Shown in pieces: positions 1 through 6,988 of a DNA stretch of 16,133 nucleotides (the first letter of the stretch is position 1; each line of letters opens with the position of its first letter). The DNA is from Puniceicoccales bacterium (GTDB taxonomy: Bacteria; Verrucomicrobiota; Verrucomicrobiia; Opitutales; Oceanipulchritudinaceae). Location of the stretch: assembly GCA_030595525.1 (NCBI GenBank), contig JAUVDD010000012.1, positions 1-16,133 on the forward strand, read 5' to 3'. The notes below the pieces were generated by a model, which did not search any database, had not been told where the DNA came from, and saw nothing but the letters and a program-made list of their open reading frames with translations. The position numbers and the translations under genes are program-made.

Positions 1-1
1 C

Positions 2-1285
2 ATCAATGACATGTACATTATTCAAACGGGTGAAGTTGTAAGTCTACCGGTTCTGAGTAATGACAAGGATCCTGACGGCGATCCTCTGCGGCTGATCTTA
101 GTAGATGGAAGCCTTTCAGAGCATGCCACAATAGTTAATGAAGAATCCATCCTGTTTGAAGCACCTGCTGGACAGACAGGGGTGTTCCGAATGCGCTACC
201 GCGTAACTGACGATTCAGATGGATCCTCAAGCGGTTGGATAACATTAGTGATTGAAGATTCACCAGATGTCGTCATGGGATTCGACGGAGAGGATGACTT
301 CATGCGCCTGGCGCCCACCTCGCAGTTGTTGATGAATGATAATTTCACTGCAGAAGCATGGATCTTTCCTGAGAGCTATGGAGAATACGTAACAGGGTTT
401 GGTCGTATTTATGACCGTGATACATTTGTATTCTTCCTCAATGGCTTCGACCACTCATTTTATAACGATCGTAGCCTGGTTCTCTACGTTATCACCAGTG
501 ACGGTCGCCCACATGCCATCAATTCATTCCCGAATACAATTGATTTGAATCGATGGCAGCACGTAGCAGTGACATACAACAGTTCGGATACACTCCAACC
601 GGTCCGTCTTTATGTGGATGGTCAATCAGTTGGATTAAACTATCCATCCGAGGTCACAATCTTGAAACCATCTTTGCCGATTCGGGATAATCGACCCTGG
701 CCACTGTTTATTGGAGAATCAGATACGGGTGCTCGGGCATTCAGGGGAAGAATGGGCGAATTCCGAATCTGGAACCGGGTACTTAGCAGCTCCACAATTT
801 CTCTCCAACATGACCAAAGAATGTCCGGGAGCGAAGCAGGTTTGGAACTCTACCTGCCACTGACCCAGACATTGGAGCCTGTAGCTTACTCAACAGGTGC
901 ATACTCGGGCAGTCTGGAGATCTATGAAGCCCAGCGAATGCCCTTCAATCTTCCATGGGATTTGGAGTTCCTGTCTTATTACACGGCAACTGCCGATTTA
1001 GGTAATGGCTGGTGGTATGACCGGACCATAGGCTGGATATATGGGGATGATTTCCCCTGGATTTACTCAATGAAATACGGATGGATTTATACTGGACATG
1101 AAGCTGGTAGTAATAATCTCCAGCTGTTTTTTGAGTCAAACGATTGGGGATGGATGCTAACTTCTGAGAGCCTGTTTCCCTGGTTCAATCGTCCTTCTGA
1201 TGGGAAATGGCTTTGGTATCTCGACGGGACTTACAATCCTGTAAAATTCTACGATCCGCAATCTACGGGTTGGTTGAATTTCTAA
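2..1285 (+). CDS. LamG-domain surface or secreted protein, 5' end outside window
   Basis: The reading frame is open to the left edge (codons for Ile-Asn-Asp precede the first ATG at 11), so this is the C-terminal part of a longer protein. Counting from the ATG at 11, residues 1-80 contain a VLSNDKDPDGDPL stretch typical of cadherin-like or Ig-like tandem repeats of large bacterial surface proteins. Residues about 85-285 form a concanavalin A-like LamG (Laminin_G_3) domain, with the usual FTAEAWI, WQHVAVTY, LYVDGQ and GRMGEFRIWNRVL motifs. Residues about 328-424 are a Trp/Tyr/Gly-rich tail. LamG domains often bind carbohydrate or act as spacers on exported proteins, so an extracellular location is likely, but the signal peptide would lie outside the window. 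The stop codon interlocks with that of the convergent gene downstream. Domain calls are solid; ligand and function are unknown. Confidence 0.85.
   Translation: MNDMYIIQTGEVVSLPVLSNDKDPDGDPLRLILVDGSLSEHATIVNEESILFEAPAGQTGVFRMRYRVTDDSDGSSSGWITLVIEDSPDVVMGFDGEDDFMRLAPTSQLLMNDNFTAEAWIFPESYGEYVTGFGRIYDRDTFVFFLNGFDHSFYNDRSLVLYVITSDGRPHAINSFPNTIDLNRWQHVAVTYNSSDTLQPVRLYVDGQSVGLNYPSEVTILKPSLPIRDNRPWPLFIGESDTGARAFRGRMGEFRIWNRVLSSSTISLQHDQRMSGSEAGLELYLPLTQTLEPVAYSTGAYSGSLEIYEAQRMPFNLPWDLEFLSYYTATADLGNGWWYDRTIGWIYGDDFPWIYSMKYGWIYTGHEAGSNNLQLFFESNDWGWMLTSESLFPWFNRPSDGKWLWYLDGTYNPVKFYDPQSTGWLNF
1007..1258 (+). repeat. C-terminal aromatic GW-I-Y repeat region of the LamG protein
   Basis: This stretch encodes repeated short aromatic units: GWWYD, GWIYG, FPWIY, YGWIYT, WGWML, FPWFN and WLWYL. 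The units are imperfect and spaced roughly 7-20 residues apart, ending near the protein terminus (GWLNF). I associate similar tails with exported proteins of Verrucomicrobiota, where a role in surface attachment or sorting is plausible but, to my knowledge, not established. The repeat is at protein level; the DNA is not an obvious tandem repeat. Confidence 0.6.
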
Positions 1286-2655
1286 GCGAGCTGCTTCTCC
1301 AACCAAGTTTGAGCTTCTTCTTCATTGGTAAAGGCTCCATCTAATTGGGCCTCATAAGCCTTCCGTAGGAAAACGCCCATTTTGGGACCACTTTGCCATC
1401 CGATCGCCAGTAAGTCCCGTCCGCGAATTAACGGCTTTGGTCCGGATGGGCCTACCTGCATTCTTTCCGATTCATTTTTGATCCAGGTAATTGCCTCGGC
1501 ACTATTATCAGGATGAGGAGGTCGTCCCATGGAATCGGCTTGAAATACGCGTAACAGGAGATCAAGTCGGCCACTATCCCTGGCTAAGCGACGTATGGCA
1601 TTCGGTGAACTACCATCTTCAAAAAGCATAGCGGGTCTCATATGACATTTGACAAGTGGCAGGACCGCTTCTTCCAGACGTTTAGCTACCTTCAACTGAT
1701 TCATGAATTTCCGGGCAGGTTTCAATCCAGCAGACTCATGCCCATAGGAACGAATTCTTCCGTCTAACACCTCTGTTGTGCCTGGTTTACCCATATCGTG
1801 ACACAATACGGCTAAACCCACTATCAGGTCATCATCCCGTACGCCTGTACGGCTTGCTGCGAAGGCATCCATGCAACAGAGTGTGTGTTCCCATACATCT
1901 CCTTCTGGATGCCACTGGGAGTCTTGTGGACAACCAATTAACGAATTGAGTGAGGGGAAATATTGAATCCATCCACACTCCTTTAGGAATCGTAGTCCTC
2001 TGGATGGAGATTTTCCTGCAAGAATCAGTTTTTCCCATTCCCCGAAAAACCGTTCTGAGGAAAGAGATTCCGGTGTAAGCAAAGTACTTAGATGAATTGT
2101 TTCAGGAGCAACTTCTGCTGGAATACGCGAAGCGAATTGCATGGCCCTTAATACCCTCAGGGGATCCTCCATGAATCGATCCGAGCAATGTCTTAAAACT
2201 TTGGATTCCAAATCAACTAATCCGTTCATGGGATCTTCAATGCTACCACTGGCGATATCGTAATACATCGCATTGATTGTGAAATCCCTGCGTGAAGCAG
2301 CTTCTTTCAACGATAGGTCAGGACGAATATCCACTTCAAAATCCCTATGGCCAGGACCGTTTTTTGATTCTACGCGAGGGAGGCCCACATCGATATTGTA
2401 TCCAATTAATTTATATATCCCAAATGACTTACCCACGCGGGTGAATTCCGCAACCCCTCCAAGGATAGATTCCAATTGTGGAGGTTGCACACCAAACACC
2501 TCAACATCGCAATCGGCAACTTGTTCTTCCAGCAGCGCCGAGCGTATACTGCCTCCGACCAAATATGCACGGCCGCCTGCCTTGGAACATTCCATCGCAA
2601 GTCTTTCAAGAATTGACCAATCAGAAGGGGCAATGTGTTCAGGAATGCTTTTCAT
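1282..2655 (-). CDS. cca: class II tRNA nucleotidyltransferase with HD domain (CCA-adding type)
   Basis: A 457-residue member of the class II nucleotidyltransferase family that adds or repairs the 3' CCA of tRNAs in the cytoplasm. The head domain shows GGSIRS at residues 34-39 (family consensus GG.VRD, so the usual Asp is Ser), the metal-binding D48-C-D50 pair, and a likely third carboxylate in the IDVGLPR segment at D89. RRDFTINAM at residues 122-130 and the DPLRVLRAMQFASR motif near 164-177 are diagnostic. A C-terminal HD phosphohydrolase domain carries H257, H286-D287 and the HES segment near 306, as in E. coli Cca. CCA versus A-only or CC-only addition cannot be told from sequence. The ATG at 2655 has no clear Shine-Dalgarno sequence; only 44 bp separate it from the divergent regulator gene. 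Its stop interlocks with that of the LamG gene. Confidence 0.9.
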   Translation of the reverse strand: MKSIPEHIAPSDWSILERLAMECSKAGGRAYLVGGSIRSALLEEQVADCDVEVFGVQPPQLESILGGVAEFTRVGKSFGIYKLIGYNIDVGLPRVESKNGPGHRDFEVDIRPDLSLKEAASRRDFTINAMYYDIASGSIEDPMNGLVDLESKVLRHCSDRFMEDPLRVLRAMQFASRIPAEVAPETIHLSTLLTPESLSSERFFGEWEKLILAGKSPSRGLRFLKECGWIQYFPSLNSLIGCPQDSQWHPEGDVWEHTLCCMDAFAASRTGVRDDDLIVGLAVLCHDMGKPGTTEVLDGRIRSYGHESAGLKPARKFMNQLKVAKRLEEAVLPLVKCHMRPAMLFEDGSSPNAIRRLARDSGRLDLLLRVFQADSMGRPPHPDNSAEAITWIKNESERMQVGPSGPKPLIRGRDLLAIGWQSGPKMGVFLRKAYEAQLDGAFTNEEEAQTWLEKQLA

Positions 2656-2699
2656 ATCAGGCTTTCAAGTTGCCAAAGCCTCTGATCTGTGACAACAAA

Positions 2700-4265
2700 A
2701 TGTCGTCTATTATGGTCGAATTTCCTTCCCCAAAGCCCACGGTATTGATTGTTGAAGATGATCCTCACGGACGTTCCTTCATGGAATCGAGTCTGAAAGT
2801 GTCAGGATTCAATGTGCTGGTTGCCGACAGTGCAGAAAGTGCCAGAGAACTGCTTAAGGGCCATAAAATCGAGGAGGTTTTTGCAGTACTTTCAGATTAT
2901 CGTTTACCGGGTGAATCCGGCATCGATTTATTAAGCTGGATTCGTGATCAGGACGATACTGTCTCAACGCTGATTATCACTGGTCAAGGGGAGAAATCCA
3001 TTGTTGAACAATCGATTTCTATTGGAGTCTTCGATTACCTCGAGAAGCCAGTTACACACCAGACCCTTCGAATGATTATCGTGAAGGCAGTTAAAAAGAC
3101 TGCTCAGTTAAGAAAATACAAATCCGACAGAATAGGTTTGCAGGAATTGGAACACTTGGGCCAATCAATGAACATCAACATTCCCCAACCGCTCCAGGAT
3201 CGTCTGCAAGTGTTTTATCGTCCACTGCATGAAGTGGGTGGGGATTTCCTCATTACCCACGACTATGGAAAGGGACGATATGTCTTTCTGGTGGGGGATA
3301 TTTCGGGGCACGATATCCGGTCAGGATTTGTTTCAACCTATTTTCAGGGTTTTTTCAAAGGAGGCCTGGAAAGTGGTACGCAAATTAAAAAGGCCGTTGA
3401 ATTATCGAATCTTTCCTTGTTATCACAATCCAATAATTCCGGGAACAATCAGGATATTATCAGCCTCGCACTTTCAGCAATCGATTTAGGACCGAAGGAT
3501 GACTATATTCTACATTGGAATTTCGGATTTACTCCATGCATTACAGTAGACAATTCTGGTAGAATTCAATCCTGTGAATATGGCAGATGGCCCCTTGGAT
3601 GGATGAACGAAATCGATACTGAACCGGAGAGTATTCCGTTAAGAAATAGGGGATTATTGTATATTTTTACAGATGGATTAGTCGAATTTGCAGAACTTTT
3701 AGATATCAACAAATTCAGCTTGTTATTCCGGTTTATGCGTGAATTTAATAAGTTTGAAAGTTTGCCAATTAAGCCTCAAGATGATATATTAGCCATTCGA
3801 TATAGATTAAATGTAATAATGACTGCAGATCAGATATTTGAACCTATTCTAAGTGAACATTACGCCGGTACGGAGGTGGATCATATCGACCACTTGCAAT
3901 CGAATTGGAGACGTAGCATATCGTTCGCTTTGCAGGATAGACTTGGTGACCGACTCTATGAACTGTTAATCTGTATTCGTGAAGGTATGATCAATGCCTT
4001 AACGCATGGGTGTGAATCTTCTTCTGAGAAATTTGCGCATCTTCAGATCAGCCTCAACGAGGAAAAAGATACCATTCGAGTTTTTATTGATGATCCGGGT
4101 AAAGGACACAGTTTTGACCTTGAAAAACGTTTAGTCAAACCTGGCAGGGAAACGGGTAATAACCTCGGACTGGGCATAGTTCAGCACCTGAGTGATAATT
4201 TCAGTATTGAGAATCAAGGAACTTCACTGGTCTTTGATTTCCAAATTAAGCCGGGGAAACAATAA
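2700..4265 (+). CDS. response regulator with PP2C (SpoIIE) phosphatase and HATPase kinase domains
   Basis: A 521-residue three-domain regulator. Residues about 13-125 are a receiver domain with acidic pocket D20/D21, phosphoacceptor D66, T94 and K116. Residues about 160-370 are a PP2C/SpoIIE phosphatase with metal-site motifs GGD (180-182), GD (199-200, in GDISGHD where GHG is usual), TDG (D325) and DD (361-362). Residues about 395-515 are an anti-sigma-type HATPase with N-box E428/N432, G1 box DDPGKG (464-469) and G2 glycines 486-492. All catalytic residues look intact. The architecture matches Pseudomonas HsbR and Shewanella CrsR, which phosphorylate and dephosphorylate a STAS partner under control of the receiver; the next gene encodes such a partner. 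The frame is open upstream to 2478, but that part lies antisense to cca, so I start at 2700 just before the receiver domain (2712 is an alternative). Neither has a good ribosome binding site. No histidine kinase or sigma factor is in the window. Confidence 0.9.
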   Translation: MSSIMVEFPSPKPTVLIVEDDPHGRSFMESSLKVSGFNVLVADSAESARELLKGHKIEEVFAVLSDYRLPGESGIDLLSWIRDQDDTVSTLIITGQGEKSIVEQSISIGVFDYLEKPVTHQTLRMIIVKAVKKTAQLRKYKSDRIGLQELEHLGQSMNINIPQPLQDRLQVFYRPLHEVGGDFLITHDYGKGRYVFLVGDISGHDIRSGFVSTYFQGFFKGGLESGTQIKKAVELSNLSLLSQSNNSGNNQDIISLALSAIDLGPKDDYILHWNFGFTPCITVDNSGRIQSCEYGRWPLGWMNEIDTEPESIPLRNRGLLYIFTDGLVEFAELLDINKFSLLFRFMREFNKFESLPIKPQDDILAIRYRLNVIMTADQIFEPILSEHYAGTEVDHIDHLQSNWRRSISFALQDRLGDRLYELLICIREGMINALTHGCESSSEKFAHLQISLNEEKDTIRVFIDDPGKGHSFDLEKRLVKPGRETGNNLGLGIVQHLSDNFSIENQGTSLVFDFQIKPGKQ

Positions 4266-4266
4266 G

Positions 4267-4644
4267 ATGTCTAGTACCGCATTAGAACCGGATCCATCCG
4301 AAGTGATGGAAATCAAGTTAGAAGAAAGAAAGGGCAGGCTGCACGTCATCCTTGATACGGATGTCACTAGTACCCAAGTGAGCGCATTACGCAGAGGTAT
4401 GGTAGATGCGCTGTCAAAACACGGGTTCGAGTCATGGAAGTCGCTCTATCTCGATATGCGGGTCTCACGCATGATCGACTCGATGGGTGTAAATTGGTTA
4501 TTTGCCGAGAATGTTCGGTTAAAAGACCATGGAAAGCAACTCGTTGTCAGGATCAGTAGTCCGGCAATAAATCGAGTAATCGTCTTTTCCGGATTGGACA
4601 AATTAGTGACTCTAAAATACCGCCGACGCAAACAGACCCGCTAG
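4267..4644 (+). CDS. STAS-domain anti-sigma factor antagonist
   Basis: A 125-residue protein with a single STAS domain. The phosphorylation loop reads MIDSMGVNWL, with the likely target Ser72 following Asp71, as in SpoIIAA, RsbV and HsbA. The fold pattern (a short strand, YLDMRVSRMIDS, then a helix and a VRISSPAINRVIVFSGLDKLV segment) fits the family. Its ATG follows the stop of the phosphatase/kinase gene after a single base, so the two are almost certainly cotranscribed and probably translationally coupled. I infer that the upstream protein phosphorylates Ser72 with its HATPase domain and dephosphorylates it with its PP2C domain. The final effector (a sigma factor, anti-sigma factor or diguanylate cyclase in known systems) is not visible here. 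The reading frame extends upstream to 4192, but that part overlaps the previous gene and is not needed for the domain. Confidence 0.87.
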   Translation: MSSTALEPDPSEVMEIKLEERKGRLHVILDTDVTSTQVSALRRGMVDALSKHGFESWKSLYLDMRVSRMIDSMGVNWLFAENVRLKDHGKQLVVRISSPAINRVIVFSGLDKLVTLKYRRRKQTR

Positions 4645-4655
4645 ACGATTCCCTC

Positions 4656-5795
4656 TTAAATACCTAGCTTGCTCAGAAGCGCGTCCGTGTCGACATTCTC
4701 CATGATCAATTTCTTGATCAAAGGAATCTTTTCCTCGTCATTGGGTTGAGTCTTGACCGTCATGGAATTGATCATGGACGCAACCGTATAACTTTCCTCG
4801 TGACTAATCACTACAGGAATATTGGTCTGGGCGATCATTTCCATGATATGTGGGGAGGGGAGGATATTCCTGGTCAAAATAATTCCCGCCAGCGGTTCTT
4901 TTCTTGTCACTGTACAGGCCGCAATGGACAACAAGAGCACGTCTTCCCGGTCGCCCGGAGCGATAACCAAAACACCCTGTCCCAGGTAATCAATGAGGCT
5001 TTTTGCTGTCATTGCACCGACTACTACATTCAATATCCTCTTGAACTGGCCATGCGATTTACCATTCAACCAGCGTCCTTTGACCGCTTCAACCACCTGC
5101 GAGAGGTTCGGGTGGGTTAGTGAATCGGTCTTCGGGATGATTCCCAGAAGAGGTATTCCCATACGTTCCAATGCCTTGGTGGCATAGCGCTCGATTGTTT
5201 CCCGTTTGGAAATTTCAACTTTGTTGAGGATGGCACCCACCACCTCGACACCATGTCTGTCGAAAAGGCTCTTATTGAGAGCAATCTCATCGACTGGTTT
5301 ACCAATCCCACCCCTGGAAACAATGACGACCTTGGCATCAAGGAGCTTGGCCACCTGGGCATTGGAAAGATCCGATATGGCCCCGACGCCTGCATGACCC
5401 GAACCTTCGATGATAATGACATCCTTCTCGTATGCGGAACGGTCGAAGGCACGGACAATCTTATCTACAAGAATTGGATAGGTTTCTTCGGGGTTATCCA
5501 AATAACGCCGGGTGAAAGTTGAGTCGATTGCCACCGGACTCATACTTTCAATAGGAGTGCGGATAGAATAAGTCTTGTTGAACAGAATGGAATCCTCGTC
5601 GATCAATTGATTGTGGTAGTTGATAAACCGCTGACCGATAGGCTTGATATAGCCAACTTCATTAAAACGATGTTGAAGCGCCGCAAACAAGCCTAGACAG
5701 GTGGTGGTCTTGCCATCGTTTTGACGCGTAGCCGCCACAAATAATCGCGGGGTCTTATTGTTTTCGGGTTTCTTATGTAAGCTTGGGTCTGCCAT
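4656..5795 (-). CDS. BioD-like P-loop and DRTGG-domain protein (stand-alone Pta N-terminal region)
   Basis: A 379-residue cytoplasmic protein related to the N-terminal half of long phosphotransacetylases. Residues about 15-240 form a dethiobiotin-synthetase-like P-loop domain with a Walker A-like segment TRQNDGKTT (GKT at 28-30), a YIKPIGQR motif and an EGSGHAGVG motif near 130. Residues about 250-360 form a DRTGG domain, with the signature read here as APGDRED near 280. In E. coli Pta these two domains precede the catalytic domain and are needed for allosteric regulation. Here they are a separate protein directly downstream of the catalytic pta gene, so a regulatory or assembly partner role is a reasonable inference. 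The frame allows a GTG start at 5810, but the ATG at 5795 has an AGGTGG sequence upstream and is preferred. With that start it overlaps pta by 23 bp. No BioD enzymatic role is implied. Confidence 0.8.
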   Translation of the reverse strand: MADPSLHKKPENNKTPRLFVAATRQNDGKTTTCLGLFAALQHRFNEVGYIKPIGQRFINYHNQLIDEDSILFNKTYSIRTPIESMSPVAIDSTFTRRYLDNPEETYPILVDKIVRAFDRSAYEKDVIIIEGSGHAGVGAISDLSNAQVAKLLDAKVVIVSRGGIGKPVDEIALNKSLFDRHGVEVVGAILNKVEISKRETIERYATKALERMGIPLLGIIPKTDSLTHPNLSQVVEAVKGRWLNGKSHGQFKRILNVVVGAMTAKSLIDYLGQGVLVIAPGDREDVLLLSIAACTVTRKEPLAGIILTRNILPSPHIMEMIAQTNIPVVISHEESYTVASMINSMTVKTQPNDEEKIPLIKKLIMENVDTDALLSKLGI

Positions 5796-6846
5796 CACGA
5801 ATTTCCCCACCTGCTTTTCTGTTTAACAAAGCCCTGTCAATTGCCTGGCATGCCGTGATAATCGAAGTTCCGACAACATCATAGACATGGGCCCCACGAC
5901 TAATTTCGGCACATGGTTTTTCCAATCCAACGATGATTTGTCCATAGGTTCGTGCATTTGCAACTACCTGTAGCATTTTCGAGGCAATATTGCCTGAATT
6001 CAAATCAGGGAAAATAAGAACGTTAGCTTTTCCGGCAACGATGCTGTTGGAAAAACCCTTCTGGGCAGCCACAACAGGATCCAGAGCTGTGTCCAGCTGT
6101 AGCTCACCTTCGTAGTCTGCATCAATTCCACGCGCTGCACCAATCGCCTCGGCAATCTGGACTGCTTCCCGGATTTTGTAGATGGAATCGTGAACAGGTT
6201 TTCTTGCATGGGAAGCAAAGCTCAGAAAGGCGACACGTGGCTTCTCTCCGGTTAAGTGACGAACGATAGCGGTGGTGGAAACTGCAATATCTGCCAACTG
6301 GGAAGAGTTGGGGTCAGGAATCACTCCACAATCTGCAAGGAACAGGATTCCGTTTGTTCCAACCTTTGTATTCTCCTGATCAAGAATCAACATGGATGAA
6401 GCCGTCTTCACGGCGGGTTGCTTGGGAATGATTCTAAAAAGGGATCGTAACCCGCTGGATGTAGTAACTGTTGCTCCATCAATTAAAGCATCAGCACGCC
6501 CTGATAGTAGCATCAGGGCTGCAAAATTATGATGGTTTAACAGAAGCTTCTTTCTTTCATCCAATGGCAGTTCGGAATACGCAGGAAGCGAATCAAGCAT
6601 CGGCAGGAATAAATCGTAATCATCACTACGGCCAGGTTCCATGATACGGATACCATCAAGACGAACATCAAGCCGTTTGGCCCGGTCCTTGATCGCTGCC
6701 CGATCACCGAGTAAAATCGGTACGCCGCAACGCCAGGTGACCAACTGACGGGCTGCCTGGATGATTCTGGGATCAGAACCTTCAGGATAAACAATCCGCT
6801 TTGGATGGCGTTGAAGTTTTGCCGTTAATGTATCCAACAATGACAT
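5773..6846 (-). CDS. pta: phosphate acetyltransferase, short form
   Basis: A 357-residue PTA_PTB-family enzyme that interconverts acetyl-CoA and acetyl phosphate with phosphate and CoA in the cytoplasm. Family landmarks are the N-terminal RIVYPEGSDPRI segment, the TTSSGLRSLFRIIP motif, FLADCGVIPDPNSSQLADIA, and near the C-terminus NVLIFPDLNSGNIASKMLQ. It lacks the BioD-like and DRTGG domains of the 714-residue E. coli enzyme; these are encoded by the next gene downstream, which begins inside the pta 3' end. I chose the ATG at 6846 (MSLLD...) because similarity begins there; an in-frame ATG at 6888 would add 14 residues that look unrelated to the family. Neither start has a strong ribosome binding site. 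No acetate kinase gene lies in the window, so the physiological direction of the reaction cannot be deduced. Confidence 0.92.
   Translation of the reverse strand: MSLLDTLTAKLQRHPKRIVYPEGSDPRIIQAARQLVTWRCGVPILLGDRAAIKDRAKRLDVRLDGIRIMEPGRSDDYDLFLPMLDSLPAYSELPLDERKKLLLNHHNFAALMLLSGRADALIDGATVTTSSGLRSLFRIIPKQPAVKTASSMLILDQENTKVGTNGILFLADCGVIPDPNSSQLADIAVSTTAIVRHLTGEKPRVAFLSFASHARKPVHDSIYKIREAVQIAEAIGAARGIDADYEGELQLDTALDPVVAAQKGFSNSIVAGKANVLIFPDLNSGNIASKMLQVVANARTYGQIIVGLEKPCAEISRGAHVYDVVGTSIITACQAIDRALLNRKAGGEIRDGRPKLT
5807..5812 (-). promoter_or_regulatory. candidate Shine-Dalgarno sequence deciding the DRTGG gene start
   Basis: On the minus strand AGGTGG (extending into AGGTGGGG) lies 11 bases before the ATG at 5795. 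It overlaps the alternative GTG start at 5810, so it can serve only the ATG. It is the clearest Shine-Dalgarno-like sequence I see in the window. The spacing is slightly long, hence moderate confidence. Confidence 0.4.
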
Positions 6847-6919
6847 CGCTCTATCAAATTTTCTTAATGGAAACGGATGATGGTTCATCGAAGCACGAAG
6901 GGAAAGGCAAAATCAAAAT

Positions 6920-6947
6920 ATCAGCGAAGTTTCAGACAATCAGCGAA
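6920..6947. repeat. two 9-bp direct repeats in the pta/murJ divergent region
   Basis: ATCAGCGAA occurs at 6920-6928 and again at 6939-6947, a 19-bp period close to two helical turns, both on the plus strand between the divergent pta and murJ genes. This could be a paired binding site for a regulator of either gene or simply chance. No good -35/-10 pair is apparent around it. Confidence 0.25.
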
Positions 6948-6988
6948 TTTTCTCGTCCTCTTGCACCATAGGGACAAAAATTTTCCCA

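Noticed and set aside
2273..2692. 139-codon plus-strand frame opposite cca
   Set aside because: It is a shadow of the conserved nucleotidyltransferase gene and resembles no protein family.
2478..2699. Upstream extension of the receiver-PP2C gene to an earlier start
   Set aside because: It lies antisense to the 5' end of cca, adds 74 residues without domain character, and the receiver domain begins naturally just after the ATG at 2700.
4192..4266. Upstream extension of the STAS gene
   Set aside because: It overlaps the end of the HATPase domain in another frame; the ATG at 4267 gives a normal STAS length and a tight one-base spacing.
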